Assembly: GCF_017873095.1 (NCBI RefSeq)
Contig: NZ_JAGGJU010000005.1
Coordinates: 1-64,000, forward strand
Direction of reading: 5' to 3'
From: Heterorhizobium halophytocola
Lineage (GTDB): Bacteria > Pseudomonadota > Alphaproteobacteria > Rhizobiales > Rhizobiaceae
Length of the DNA: 64,000 nt
The translations under genes and the position numbers were made by a program. The notes below the pieces were generated by a model. It saw only the letters and a program-made list of their open reading frames with translations, did no database searches and was not told the DNA's origin. Below, piece after piece: positions 21,063-30,951 of the stretch (position 1 is the first letter of the stretch; every line of letters starts with the position of its first letter).

Positions 21063-23522
21063 TTAGAACAGACCGCCCGCGCCGGAGGTGACGGCCTGAT
21101 TCGCCTGCGGCGAGGTGCGCAGGATTTCCTCGGGCGCGGCATATTCGTCACTGTCGCCGATGACCGAGAAGCTGTCGGCCGGTCCGGTGCCCGGCTTGAA
21201 CGCCTCGATGATCGTGTCCGGATCACCGTCATAGGCGGCCATGCCGGTCTTGCGATTGACCGGGATCAGGCTCATCCCGTCGGGGATATGGAACTTGCTC
21301 TTCGGCATGTCGGCGGTCGCCATGTTCATGAACTCGTTGAACACCGGCGCTGCCAGACCGCCGCCGGTCGCGCCGCGGCCCATCGGCTTGGGCGAATCAT
21401 AACCGATATAGAGACCGGCCACGAGATCCGGCGTATAGCCGACGAACCACGCGTCCTTCTCGTCATTGGTCGTGCCGGTCTTGCCGGCGGCTTCCCGGTC
21501 GAGCTTGACATGCGCCGAGGCGGTGCCGCGCTGGATCACGCCCTGCATCATCGAGGTGATCTGGTAGGCGGTCATCGGGTCGAGCACCTGCTGGCGGGTG
21601 TCGGTGATCACCGGCTCGTCCTGGCCGTCATAATCATTGGCGTTGCAGCCCTCGCAGATACGCTCCTCGTGACGGAAGATCGTCTTGCCGAACCGGTCCT
21701 GGATGCGGTCGATCAAGGTCGGCTTGATCTGCTTGCCGCCGTTTGCCAGCACCGAATAGGCCGAGACCATGCGCAGGACCGTGGTTTCGCCCGAGCCGAG
21801 CGACATCGCCAGAACCGGGTTCATATGGTCGTAGACGCCGAAACGATCGGCATATTCGGCCACCAGGTTCATGCCCATGTCGTTTGCCAGGCGCACGGTC
21901 ATCAGATTGCGCGATTGCTCGATACCGGTGCGCAGCGTCGACGGACCGGCAAAGCTTCCACCGTAATTCTGCGGCTTCCACACCTCGCCGCCGGAGACGA
22001 ACTCGACCGGCGCGTCGAGGATCACCGAGGCCGGCGTATAGCCGTTGTCGAGGGCGGCTGCGTAGACGAAGGGCTTGAACGAGGAGCCGGGCTGGCGCAT
22101 CGCCTGGGTTGCGCGGTTGAATTCGGACTGCGCGTAGGAGAAGCCGCCGACCATGGCCAGAACACGGCCGGTATGCGGATCCATCACCACCAGGCCGCCC
22201 TGAACCTTCGGCGGCTGGCGCAGCCTGTAGGCGTTCGGGTCATCCTTGCCGATCGGCTCGACATAGACCACATCGCCACGCGCGACGACGCCGACCGGGG
22301 ACTTGGTCGTCTTGCGATCGCCGCTGGCCGAGCGATAGGCCCATTCCATGTTCTTGGCGGAGACCTTGCCGGTTTCGCGCTCGGTGCCGATCTTGCCGTC
22401 GTCACCCTTGTCGGGACGAATGCCGATATCGAGGCCCTCGGGCGAGACATCGAGCACGACGGCGAGCTTCCATTCGGGAACGTCGCGCATCGGCGTCAGG
22501 TCGGCGAGTTCCTTGCCCCAGTCGCCGGAGGCCGAGATCTGCTTGATCGGGCCGTGGAAACCGCGGCGTTCGTCATAGCCGATCAGGCCGTCCTGCAGGG
22601 AGCGGCGCGCCTCCTCCTGCAATTGCGGGTCGAGCGAGGTGCGGACCGAAAGCCCCCCTTCATAAAGCGTGTCGCTGCCGTATTTGTCGATGATCTGGCG
22701 GCGGACCTCTTCGGCGAAATAGTCGGAGGCGAAAAGATAGGAGCTGCCGATGCGCAGATGCACGCCGAGCGGCTCGGTCTTGGCCTCCGTGCCGTCCTCG
22801 GCGCTGATGAAACCGTTTTCCACCATCCGGTCGATCACCCAGTTGCGGCGCTCGAGGGCGGCCTGCGGGTGGCGGAAGGGATGGTAATTGGCCGGCCCCT
22901 TGGGCAGCGATGCCAGATAGGCGGCCTCGGCGATCGTCAGTTCGGTGACCGACTTGTCGAAATAGGTGAGTGCCGCGCTGGCGATCCCGTAGGAATTCAT
23001 CCCGAAGAAAATTTCGTTCAGGTAGAGTTCGAGGATCTTGTCCTTCGAATAGGTCTGCTCGATGCGGAACGAGAGAATCGCTTCCTTGGCCTTGCGGTCG
23101 ATCGTCTGGTCGGAGCTCAGAAGGAAGTTCTTCGCCACCTGCTGGGTGATCGTCGAGGCGCCGACCGGACGGCGGCCGCTGCCGAGATTCTGCAGGTTGA
23201 CGACGATCGCACGGGTCAGGCCGGAAATGTCGATGCCCGGATGATTGTAGAAATTCTTGTCTTCCGCCGACAGGAAGGCGGCCTTGACCCGGTCGGGAAC
23301 CGCCTGAATAGGCAGGAAGATCCGGCGTTCGCGGGCATATTCGGCCATCAGCGCGCCATTGCCGGCGTGAAAGCGCGTCATCACCGGCGGCGCATATTTG
23401 GCCAGCACTTCATAGTCGGGAAGGTCTTTCGATATCCTCACGAGATAGATCGCCGCAGCCGCAGCGAAACCCAGCGCGACCACCGAGCCGATGCCGAAGA
23501 GATATCCAATCAGTCTAATCAT
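21063..23522 (-). CDS. mrcA: Class A penicillin-binding protein 1A (transglycosylase/transpeptidase)
   Basis: 819 aa. One N-terminal membrane segment (about 5-28, LIGYLFGIGSVVALGFAAAA) anchors it in the inner membrane. A GT51 glycosyltransferase domain follows (about 55-230; AEDKNFYNHPGID with the catalytic Glu, GASTITQQ, RKAKE). An OB-like insert (about 320-420) is next. The transpeptidase domain has SxxK in PGSSFKPFVY, SRN, and KTGTTNDEKDAW. It polymerises and cross-links peptidoglycan in the periplasm. Rhizobiaceae depend on this type of enzyme for polar growth (family knowledge). The gene lies between prfB and an amidase gene in the same direction. Confidence 0.94.
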   Translation of the reverse strand: MIRLIGYLFGIGSVVALGFAAAAAIYLVRISKDLPDYEVLAKYAPPVMTRFHAGNGALMAEYARERRIFLPIQAVPDRVKAAFLSAEDKNFYNHPGIDISGLTRAIVVNLQNLGSGRRPVGASTITQQVAKNFLLSSDQTIDRKAKEAILSFRIEQTYSKDKILELYLNEIFFGMNSYGIASAALTYFDKSVTELTIAEAAYLASLPKGPANYHPFRHPQAALERRNWVIDRMVENGFISAEDGTEAKTEPLGVHLRIGSSYLFASDYFAEEVRRQIIDKYGSDTLYEGGLSVRTSLDPQLQEEARRSLQDGLIGYDERRGFHGPIKQISASGDWGKELADLTPMRDVPEWKLAVVLDVSPEGLDIGIRPDKGDDGKIGTERETGKVSAKNMEWAYRSASGDRKTTKSPVGVVARGDVVYVEPIGKDDPNAYRLRQPPKVQGGLVVMDPHTGRVLAMVGGFSYAQSEFNRATQAMRQPGSSFKPFVYAAALDNGYTPASVILDAPVEFVSGGEVWKPQNYGGSFAGPSTLRTGIEQSRNLMTVRLANDMGMNLVAEYADRFGVYDHMNPVLAMSLGSGETTVLRMVSAYSVLANGGKQIKPTLIDRIQDRFGKTIFRHEERICEGCNANDYDGQDEPVITDTRQQVLDPMTAYQITSMMQGVIQRGTASAHVKLDREAAGKTGTTNDEKDAWFVGYTPDLVAGLYIGYDSPKPMGRGATGGGLAAPVFNEFMNMATADMPKSKFHIPDGMSLIPVNRKTGMAAYDGDPDTIIEAFKPGTGPADSFSVIGDSDEYAAPEEILRTSPQANQAVTSGAGGLF

Positions 23523-23788
23523 ATTCGAAGTACCGGGTCTGCTTACGGTTCTTGCGCGATATCAGCATCGCATATCCATTGGCGTTTTGCACGCAGCGCC
23601 TCCGATAGCAAGCCCGGGCGGCCAATCCATGGCCGGCTTTGGACCTCCAGCGGTCGGTGAGCGGCTCTAACGCCGTGATTGTGCGTAAATTGGGGCCGGC
23701 GCCCGGGTTCTTCACAATCACGTGCGGCATGATCTCCAGCATCCGCGCCCTGCCCCGCCCGTCGCGGCCGCGCGACCGATGCCGCCCC

Positions 23789-25132
23789 TCACCCGCCATT
23801 GGCGACCAGCGGGTGCCTGTACCGTGACACCGCCTCGGCCAGCCGGTTCGCCACCTTCTCGCGCCATTTCTCGTCCAGTAGCTGCTGCTCGTCATCCTTG
23901 TTCGACAGGAAACCGAGCTCCAGCAGGATCGACGGCACATCCGGCGCCGTCAGCACCTGGAAGCCGGCATAGCGGTGCGGGTTGTTGATCAGTCCGATCT
24001 GGCCTTCGAAGGCGCTGACGACCGCATTGGCCATGGTCACCGAAAAGGCCTGCGTCTCGCGTCGCGTCAGGTCGAGCAGGATGTCGGAGACTTCCGGCGG
24101 CTCGGTGTTGAAATCGACGCCGGCAATCGTGTCGGACTTGTTTTCACGCTCGGCGAGGTCGGCGGCCATCCGGTCCGAAGACTTGTCGGAGATCGTGTAG
24201 ACCGTCGCCCCGCGAATGGTGGGGATGCTGAGTGTGTCCGCATGAATGGAGATGAACAGGTCGGCGTCATGCTCGCGCGCAATCGCCACGCGCCCCGACA
24301 GCGAGACGAACTCGTCATCCTTGCGGGTCAGGAAGGCGTGAATCCCGTCGTTCCGGTTCAGCCGGTCGGCCAATGTCTTGGCAAAGGCCAGCGTGATGGT
24401 CTTTTCCGGCGTCTTCGTGCGGGCGCCGGTCGCACCCGCATCGATCCCGCCATGACCGGCATCGACGGCAACGATGAAGGTCGACTTCTTCACATGCGGT
24501 GCGATGTCGACCGTCTCATGGCGTTCGCCCGCGGCCCTGGCGGCGTCCGCCCAACCGGCCTTCACCTGCGTCTCGAAGGTCTCTTGCGGCACCACCTTGG
24601 CATCGAGCACCAGCCGGTAGCCGCGATCCTTCTCGTCCTTCTGGACTTCGCTCAGCGCCAGCACGGTCGGACGTTTCGCAGTCATCACCAGGCGCGCGGC
24701 ACCACGCTCCATCGACCCGTAGCGGATGTCGGTAAACACGCCGCGGGCGGCCAGCGCACCGGGCTTGAAGCCGAAAACCGTGTCCGGCAGGTCGATGACG
24801 ATCCGCTGGGGGCCGTCGAGATAATGCACCTTGAATGTCGGCTTGTGGTCGAAGTCGATGACGACCCGGGTGCGCACCTCGTCCCCGGCAATACGCGCCG
24901 CATAGGCGACCAGCGGACGCCCGCCAAGCCCTTTGGCTGCACCCTTGCCGGCCGGCTTGGCCGCCGAGGCGGCAGCCTTGCCTGGCGGTGTCTTGCCGTC
25001 AGCGGCGCTGGCAGCGGGACCAAGCCCCGTCATCGACAGCAGAACTATCGACGCGAAGACGACGAATTTGCGAGCGAGGTGCCGGCGGGTCGTCCGCCCT
25101 TCAACTGATGCGATCATACGCCGCCTGATCAT
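23789..25132 (-). CDS. N-acetylmuramoyl-L-alanine amidase with AMIN domain
   Basis: 447 aa. AGGAAA precedes the ATG at 25132. A signal peptide covers about residues 20-45 (FVVFASIVLLSMTGLGPAASA). An Ala/Lys/Pro-rich linker leads to an AMIN domain (about 75-175), which targets the enzyme to the septum or peptidoglycan. The Amidase_3 catalytic domain (about 215-440) shows the zinc-binding DAGHGGID, the Glu-bearing stretch and SIHAD, and ends with the ILLELGFLSN block. It removes stem peptides from glycan strands during cell separation (AmiC-type). It precedes mrcA in the same direction with 266 bases between. Confidence 0.92.
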   Translation of the reverse strand: MIRRRMIASVEGRTTRRHLARKFVVFASIVLLSMTGLGPAASAADGKTPPGKAAASAAKPAGKGAAKGLGGRPLVAYAARIAGDEVRTRVVIDFDHKPTFKVHYLDGPQRIVIDLPDTVFGFKPGALAARGVFTDIRYGSMERGAARLVMTAKRPTVLALSEVQKDEKDRGYRLVLDAKVVPQETFETQVKAGWADAARAAGERHETVDIAPHVKKSTFIVAVDAGHGGIDAGATGARTKTPEKTITLAFAKTLADRLNRNDGIHAFLTRKDDEFVSLSGRVAIAREHDADLFISIHADTLSIPTIRGATVYTISDKSSDRMAADLAERENKSDTIAGVDFNTEPPEVSDILLDLTRRETQAFSVTMANAVVSAFEGQIGLINNPHRYAGFQVLTAPDVPSILLELGFLSNKDDEQQLLDEKWREKVANRLAEAVSRYRHPLVANGG

Positions 25133-25845
25133 CCCGTTTCCTGGTTATGCATCGACCATCCGGCCGCTACATCTTCCATGCCTCAAATGCGGTGCCTGGC
25201 CGGACCCCTTCATACCGTCTTCCGCATTCGCGCGTTACGCGTCAAGATCCGGCACGCCACCTGCCGCCCGGTTCGCAATTTTACGTTGCGAAGCCATGGC
25301 CTTAGAATGCCGGACAGAGCCCGCCAGAGAGATATCCTTAGGCCTGAAAATTCCAACGATATTATGGCGCAAACCGGATTTGGCTTGCCATTGTCATATA
25401 TACAACATACAACGCAAGTGAGGACAAAAAGCGCCTCGGGATAGAATCATTCCACAGGCAGCCAACCTAAAATGGTTTGGCGCCAGCATACCCGGAATGA
25501 TCATCTGCCGTTGAAGCGCCTTTGTTCTGGATGGATCGGAAAGCCGGCCAAAACCGGTGGAACTATCAGGTGAGAAATCACCGACCGCTCTCATCGAGCA
25601 CTCATCGGGCCATAATCGGCCTTAGGCATTGTCGTTCTCGTTTGGTTTCAAGTCGTTGCAGCAGATTTCACCCAGAAGCACCGGAGGAACAGCGACCGAG
25701 GTCGCCCAGGGCTTGCTGGCTGTTGCCGTCGCGAGACACGGACGCGAACAATTTTATTCGGCCCAAGCCGCGCAAGAAGCCGTTCCTGCATCCAACGCAG
25801 GACACGACAAGCCTCGCCGCGCGTGGGCCGAGGAGCACATCTTAA
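25133..25845 (+). promoter_or_regulatory. Promoter region and long leader of rne
   Basis: No gene is supported in these 713 bases. An AT-rich patch near 25388-25415 (CATATATACAACAT) could hold the rne start signals. The region 25520-25840 would then be an untranslated leader. RNase E mRNAs are commonly autoregulated by cleavage in a long leader, so that role is likely here by analogy; I could not define the structure. GAGGAG lies nine bases before the rne ATG. Confidence 0.5.
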
Positions 25846-28824
25846 ATGGCAGAGAAAATGCTGATCGACGCGTCTCACGAAGAAGAGACGCGCGTAGTCG
25901 TTGTCCGCGGTAACCGGATAGAAGAATTCGATTTCGAGTCCCAGCACAAGAAGCAGATCCGGGGCAATATCTATCTTGCGAAAGTGACGCGGGTCGAACC
26001 GTCGCTTCAGGCCGCTTTCGTCGACTACGGCGGAAACCGCCACGGCTTCCTGGCCTTCGCCGAAATCCACCCCGACTATTACCAGATCCCGTTGGCAGAC
26101 CGGCAGGCCCTTTTGAAGGCCGAAGCCGACGAACATCGCCAGCACGACGATCATCACGATGACGAACCGGCCGTCGATCTGTCCAAGAGCGAACAGCCCG
26201 ACATCGCGATGGACATCCCGGTGCTGGCAACCCCGACGCCCGCACCGAGCGCGCCAAGCGACAACGCACCGGCCGACACGCCAGAGACCCTGACGGACGC
26301 CCCGGAAGAAGAGGCCCCTGCCCCCAAGGCCAAGCCGAAGCGCGTCCGCAAGCCGCGCAAGAAGGCGGCCGACAAGGCAGCCGAAGAGACGGCGGCAACG
26401 GACGGCGAAGCCTCGGCCGAAGCGGCTGCCGGCGAAGCCGGCAGCAATGACGATGACGGCGACGACGACGCCAAGGGCGGCTCGATTGCCGCCATGGTCG
26501 ACAGCGACAGCGTCTCCGAGGATGTCGACAATCGCCGTCATCACGACGACGATGACGACAACGACCGCGACGAGGAAAAGGAAGAAATCGAATCCGTCGG
26601 CGCCGAAGACGCCATGGAAGAGGTTCCCGACCGCGTCGTGCGCCGCCAGCGCAAGCAGTACCGCATCCAGGAAGTGATCAAGCGCCGGCAGATCCTGCTG
26701 GTCCAGGTCGCCAAGGAAGAACGCGGCAACAAGGGCGCGGCGCTGACCACCTATCTCTCGCTCGCCGGCCGCTATTCGGTGCTGATGCCGAACACGGCGC
26801 GCGGCGGCGGCATTTCCCGCAAGATCACCAATCCGGGTGACCGCAAGCGGCTGAAGGAAGTCGCACGCGAACTCGAAGTGCCGCAGGGCATGGGCGTGAT
26901 CCTGCGCACCGCCGGTGCCAACCGCACCAAGGTCGAGGTCAAGCGCGACTTCGAATACCTGATGCGCCTGTGGGAAAACGTCCGCACGCTGACACTGAAT
27001 TCCACCGCCCCCTGTCTCGTCTATGAGGAAGGATCGCTGATCAAGCGTTCGATCCGCGACCTCTACAACAAGGACATCACCGAGGTCGTCGTGGCCGGTG
27101 AAGCCGGCTATCGTGAAGCGAAAGACTTCATGAAGATGCTGATGCCGAGCCATGCCAAGGTGGTTCAGCCCTATCGCGACCTGCACCCGATCTTCTCGCG
27201 CTCCGGCATCGAAGGCCAGCTCGACAAGATGCTGCAGCCGCAGGTGACGCTGAAGTCCGGCGGCTACATCATCATCAACCAGACCGAAGCGCTGGTGGCG
27301 ATCGACGTCAACTCCGGCCGTTCGACCCGCGAATATTCGATCGAGGACACGGCGCTCCAGACGAACCTTGAAGCTGCCGAGGAAGTGGCCCGCCAGCTGC
27401 GCCTGCGCGACCTTGCGGGTCTCATCGTCATCGACTTCATCGACATGGAGGAGAAGCGCAACAACCGCTCCGTCGAGAAGAAGCTGAAGGATTGCCTGAA
27501 GAACGACCGCGCCCGCATCCAGGTCGGCCGGATCTCGCATTTCGGCCTTCTGGAAATGTCGCGCCAGCGTATCCGCGCCTCGGTGCTGGAATCGACGACG
27601 CAGGTTTGCCCGCACTGCACCGGCACCGGGCTTATCCGGTCGCAGTCGTCCGTCGCCCTGCATGTCCTGCGCGGCGTCGAGGAATATCTGCTGAAGGCCA
27701 CGACCCACGACATCACCGTGCGTGCCACGCCTGAGATCGCGCTCTATCTGCTCAACCAGAAGCGCGCGACGATCACCGATTACGAAAAGCGATTCGGCGT
27801 GACGATCACGATCGACTCGGATGCATCCGTCGGCCACCAGCATTTTGCCATCGATCGCGGCGAGCCGGTTGAAAACCCCATTCGTATCGAAAACCTGATG
27901 CCGGTTGCGTTCGCACCCGAAGAAGACGACTACGCCGACGAGGTCGAAGAGGACATCGAAGACGAGGAAGTCGAAGACGCGCCGGTTGCCGCAAAGGCAC
28001 CGGAAGCGGGCGACGACCAGAACGGGCGCAAGCGCAAGCGTCGTCGGCGTCGCCGCAACAAGAATGGCCAGGGTCCGGACGCCAATGGCGACGACCAGGG
28101 CGGTGACGAGGATGACGGCGACGAAGCCTCGGCCGACGCCGATCAGGACGGCAACAGCGATGAAGCCTCCAGCGACGACAACGGCGAAGACGACGGCCAG
28201 CGCCGCAAGCGCCGCCGCCGCGGCAAGCGCGGCGGTCGCCGCAACCGCAATGGCGACGAGGCAACGACGTCTTCCGACGACAATGAGGACGGGTCCGAAG
28301 GCGACGATGCCGGCGATACCGAGGCTGCCCTGATCGAGGACATCGCGGAGACGAGCGTCGCCCAAGGCACCGCCATGGACGAGATCGAGGCTACCGAAGC
28401 CCCGGCCGCGGCCGAGGAAAAGCCGGCCCGCAAGCCGCGCCGCACCCGCCGCGCCAAGGGTGGCGAGCCCTCGCCCGTCGAGGAGCCTGTCATCGAGGAG
28501 GCTGCAAAGCCGGTCGAAGCCGAAGTGGGTGAAAAAGCCGCCGATCTCGACGACGAGGACGCCAAGGCGACCCCGCAGGCGGCAGCCGCGCCCGCAAGCG
28601 CTGCCCCCGTGGCCGCCGAGCAGGTCAGCGAAAAGGCCGAAGCAGCTCCGGCGGAAGCAGAGCCTGCGGAAGCGGAAGCCAACGAAACGTCCGAGGACGA
28701 CAAGTCCGTCCGCGCCAATCGCGGCGAGAACATCTCGAGCTCGGAGCCGGTGGTCACCTCGACCGCGAACGGTGACGAAAAGCCCAAGAAGGGCGGATGG
28801 TGGCAGCGCCGCGGCTTCTTCTGA
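25846..28824 (+). CDS. rne: Ribonuclease E (RNase E/G family)
   Basis: 992 aa. It starts like RNase E (MLIDASHEEETRVVVV after MAEK). An S1 RNA-binding domain begins near residue 35 but is split by an insertion of about 175 residues (90-264), rich in Asp, Glu, Ala, Pro and Lys, a trait of alphaproteobacterial RNase E. The catalytic part carries DVNSG (487-491, first Mg-binding Asp) and IDFID (529-533), and the zinc-link CPHC is at 588-591. The C-terminal 330 residues are alternating acidic and basic repeats (RKRRRRRR, DDNGEDDG), the disordered scaffold that assembles the degradosome. It processes rRNA and decays mRNA at the inner membrane or cytosol. A terminator follows. Confidence 0.95.
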   Translation: MAEKMLIDASHEEETRVVVVRGNRIEEFDFESQHKKQIRGNIYLAKVTRVEPSLQAAFVDYGGNRHGFLAFAEIHPDYYQIPLADRQALLKAEADEHRQHDDHHDDEPAVDLSKSEQPDIAMDIPVLATPTPAPSAPSDNAPADTPETLTDAPEEEAPAPKAKPKRVRKPRKKAADKAAEETAATDGEASAEAAAGEAGSNDDDGDDDAKGGSIAAMVDSDSVSEDVDNRRHHDDDDDNDRDEEKEEIESVGAEDAMEEVPDRVVRRQRKQYRIQEVIKRRQILLVQVAKEERGNKGAALTTYLSLAGRYSVLMPNTARGGGISRKITNPGDRKRLKEVARELEVPQGMGVILRTAGANRTKVEVKRDFEYLMRLWENVRTLTLNSTAPCLVYEEGSLIKRSIRDLYNKDITEVVVAGEAGYREAKDFMKMLMPSHAKVVQPYRDLHPIFSRSGIEGQLDKMLQPQVTLKSGGYIIINQTEALVAIDVNSGRSTREYSIEDTALQTNLEAAEEVARQLRLRDLAGLIVIDFIDMEEKRNNRSVEKKLKDCLKNDRARIQVGRISHFGLLEMSRQRIRASVLESTTQVCPHCTGTGLIRSQSSVALHVLRGVEEYLLKATTHDITVRATPEIALYLLNQKRATITDYEKRFGVTITIDSDASVGHQHFAIDRGEPVENPIRIENLMPVAFAPEEDDYADEVEEDIEDEEVEDAPVAAKAPEAGDDQNGRKRKRRRRRRNKNGQGPDANGDDQGGDEDDGDEASADADQDGNSDEASSDDNGEDDGQRRKRRRRGKRGGRRNRNGDEATTSSDDNEDGSEGDDAGDTEAALIEDIAETSVAQGTAMDEIEATEAPAAAEEKPARKPRRTRRAKGGEPSPVEEPVIEEAAKPVEAEVGEKAADLDDEDAKATPQAAAAPASAAPVAAEQVSEKAEAAPAEAEPAEAEANETSEDDKSVRANRGENISSSEPVVTSTANGDEKPKKGGWWQRRGFF

Positions 28825-28853
28825 GCCGCCGCTGACAGCCTGGTCAGAGACTG

Positions 28854-28891
28854 AAAAGCCGCGCCGTTCAATGATACGGCGCGGCTTTTTT
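28854..28891. terminator. Terminator after rne
   Basis: AAAAGCCGCGCCGT (28854-28867) pairs with ACGGCGCGGCTTTT (28876-28889), with an 8-base loop and a run of six T. The A-rich 5' arm would also let it act for the convergent acetyltransferase gene. Confidence 0.85.
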
Positions 28892-28932
28892 CATTGTGGA
28901 TCGTGAGGGGACAGAGATGAGCCCGGCTGCGT

Positions 28933-29478
28933 TCAGCTTGGCAACCGCTCCAGCACCAGTGCCGGCTTGTCCTCGATGGCGATGCGGCCCGTCAGTCGAA
29001 AGCCGGCCTTCTCCGCCACCCTGATCGACGCGCCGTGTTCAGGCGCGATGAGACAGTAGGTATGACGGCTGGGAAGATAGCGGTCACCCCATTGCATCAT
29101 GGCTGCCACCGCCTCGCTCGCGAAACCGCGTCCCTGCCACGCCGGCGTCATCACCCAGCCCGCCTCCGGCAGGCCGTCGACGGCGATATCGAGGCCGCGC
29201 TTGAAATCGGCAAAGCCGACCTCGCCCAGAAACGCCCCCGTCATCCGGTCTTCCACGGTCCAGTAGCCATAGCCCATGACATGCCAGTGACCGATGCCGC
29301 GCAGGATCCTTGCCCAGGATATATTGCGTGGGGACGGCAAACCGGTGATGTAGCGGACGGTCCGCTCGTCGGCCCAGAGCGCGGCCGAGGGCTCGAAGTC
29401 GGCCTTGCAGGGCAGCCGCAGCCGCAGGCGATCGGTCAGGATATCCGCCGTCCGTTCCTGTTGCAGCAGAGTGTCCAT
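28933..29478 (-). CDS. GNAT-family N-acetyltransferase (RimJ/RimL type)
   Basis: 181 aa with GAGGTAGG before the ATG. The RimJ/RimL-type start is seen (TDRLRLRLPCKADF), then the acetyl-CoA-binding motif A (WQGRGFASEAVAAMMQWG) near residues 118-135, and ASIRVAEKAGFRLTG near the end. Members acetylate N-terminal residues of ribosomal proteins or small amines; the acceptor cannot be told from sequence. The gene is convergent with rne across a shared terminator. Confidence 0.85.
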   Translation of the reverse strand: MDTLLQQERTADILTDRLRLRLPCKADFEPSAALWADERTVRYITGLPSPRNISWARILRGIGHWHVMGYGYWTVEDRMTGAFLGEVGFADFKRGLDIAVDGLPEAGWVMTPAWQGRGFASEAVAAMMQWGDRYLPSRHTYCLIAPEHGASIRVAEKAGFRLTGRIAIEDKPALVLERLPS

Positions 29479-29603
29479 GTCCTACCTCTCTTCCTCTCAA
29501 CGCCCGTGGGCCTCTCCCCGCCGGCCGTCCCTTGCCGCAGCGCTTCAGGTCCGTCAGGATCTGATTCCGCCGCACGTCGGAAGCCTCTGGATCCGAATCC
29601 TTA

Positions 29604-30773
29604 TTAGCGATCGCTGCCATTCAGCCAATGGCCGATGCGGTCGGTCGCCTCCACCATTTCGGCCATGGTGCCGGCATAGGAGAACCGCATGGCGCGATGG
29701 CCTTCGACCGGATCGAAGTCGATGCCGGGCGTCGCCGCGACATGAATCTCGGCCAGCATGCGCCTGGCGAATTCCATGCTGTCATTGGTGTGGGCGCTGA
29801 CGTCGGCATAGGCGTAGAAGGCGCCGTCGACGGGCGACAGCAAGGGCAGGCCGAGTTCCGGCAGGCGGCGCTCCAGGAAGTCGCGATTGGCCCGGCAACT
29901 TGCCTTGTAGATCTCCAGCTCGTCGGTCGCGGCAAGCGCTGCGGCGGCGGCGATCTGCGACAGTTCCGGCGGCGAGATATAGAGGCTCTGGGCGAGGCAC
30001 TCGATCGGCCGGACCAGATAGTCCGGCAGCACCATCCAGCCGATCCGCCAGCCTGTCATGCAATAATATTTGGAAAAGGAATTGATGACGATCACGTCGT
30101 CGGTGAGTTCGAGCGCCGAGGTCTCCTCGCCGGCAAAGGTGAGGCCATGGTAGATCTCGTCGGAGATCATGGTGATTTGCCGGTCGCTGCAATGGTCGAG
30201 CAGGGCCTTCAGCTGTGCGCGTCCGGTCACCGTGCCGGTCGGATTGGCGGGGCTTGCCAGCAGAACCCCCTTCAGCGTGACGCCCCGCTCGCGCTCGGCG
30301 GCCATCAGGCTTTCCGGTGTCAGGGTAAAGGCGGTCCCGGCATTGACCGGCACCTCGACGACCACGAGGCCCAGCGCCTTCAGGATATTGCGATAGGCCG
30401 GATAGCCGGGCCGCGCGATCGCCACGGCATCGCCGGGTTCGAACAGGCCAAGAAAGGCGAGATTGAAGCCGGCCGACGAACCGGTGGTGACTGCGATGCG
30501 GGCGGGATCGAGATCGATGCCGTGGCGGGCCCGGTAGTGGCCGGCAAGCTTGCGTCGAAGGTCCAGCGTTCCCAGCGCATCCGTATAGCCGATCCGGCCA
30601 TGCTCGAGCGCCTCCCGGGCGGCCAGGAGGGCTGCCTGGGGCGCCGGGGCGCCGGGCTGGCCGACCGCCATGGAAATCACCGGATGCCCGGCCTGGCGAA
30701 GCCTGGTGGCCCCCGCCAGCAGATCCATGGCATGGAAGGGTTCAACGGCGCTGCGACGGGATAGGGAAATCAA
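29604..30773 (-). CDS. PLP-dependent class I/II aminotransferase
   Basis: 389 aa from a TTG start with GAGGT seven bases upstream. The fold-type I landmarks are present: GSSAGFNLAF near residue 95 (phosphate), SPANPTGT near 175, SDEIYHG near 205, and the Schiff-base lysine in SFSKYYCMTGWRIGW near 240, with a late Arg in the MRFSYAG block. It transfers an amino group between an amino acid and a 2-oxo acid. The substrate is not defined; similar proteins are annotated as aspartate/tyrosine-type aminotransferases. It stands alone, divergent from the DsbA-like gene. Confidence 0.88.
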   Translation of the reverse strand: MISLSRRSAVEPFHAMDLLAGATRLRQAGHPVISMAVGQPGAPAPQAALLAAREALEHGRIGYTDALGTLDLRRKLAGHYRARHGIDLDPARIAVTTGSSAGFNLAFLGLFEPGDAVAIARPGYPAYRNILKALGLVVVEVPVNAGTAFTLTPESLMAAERERGVTLKGVLLASPANPTGTVTGRAQLKALLDHCSDRQITMISDEIYHGLTFAGEETSALELTDDVIVINSFSKYYCMTGWRIGWMVLPDYLVRPIECLAQSLYISPPELSQIAAAAALAATDELEIYKASCRANRDFLERRLPELGLPLLSPVDGAFYAYADVSAHTNDSMEFARRMLAEIHVAATPGIDFDPVEGHRAMRFSYAGTMAEMVEATDRIGHWLNGSDR

Positions 30774-30951
30774 AGGCTCGACCTCAAATGCTCAATGTCA
30801 GCCTGACTTCTGCCGCATCCGCAGCCGCTTCACAATGGCGCGAGACGCCGCTGGATACGGCTTTTTCACTATCAAACGGCATTCTGCTTCGCTATCAAGG
30901 ACGCAAACGGCATAGACAGCCCTTTATCGGGCTGAAGGACAAGGACAGGAC

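Noticed and set aside
25648..28365. 905-codon frame antisense to rne
   Set aside because: Mirror of the charged repeats of RNase E; high GC removes stops. No domain and no ribosome site.
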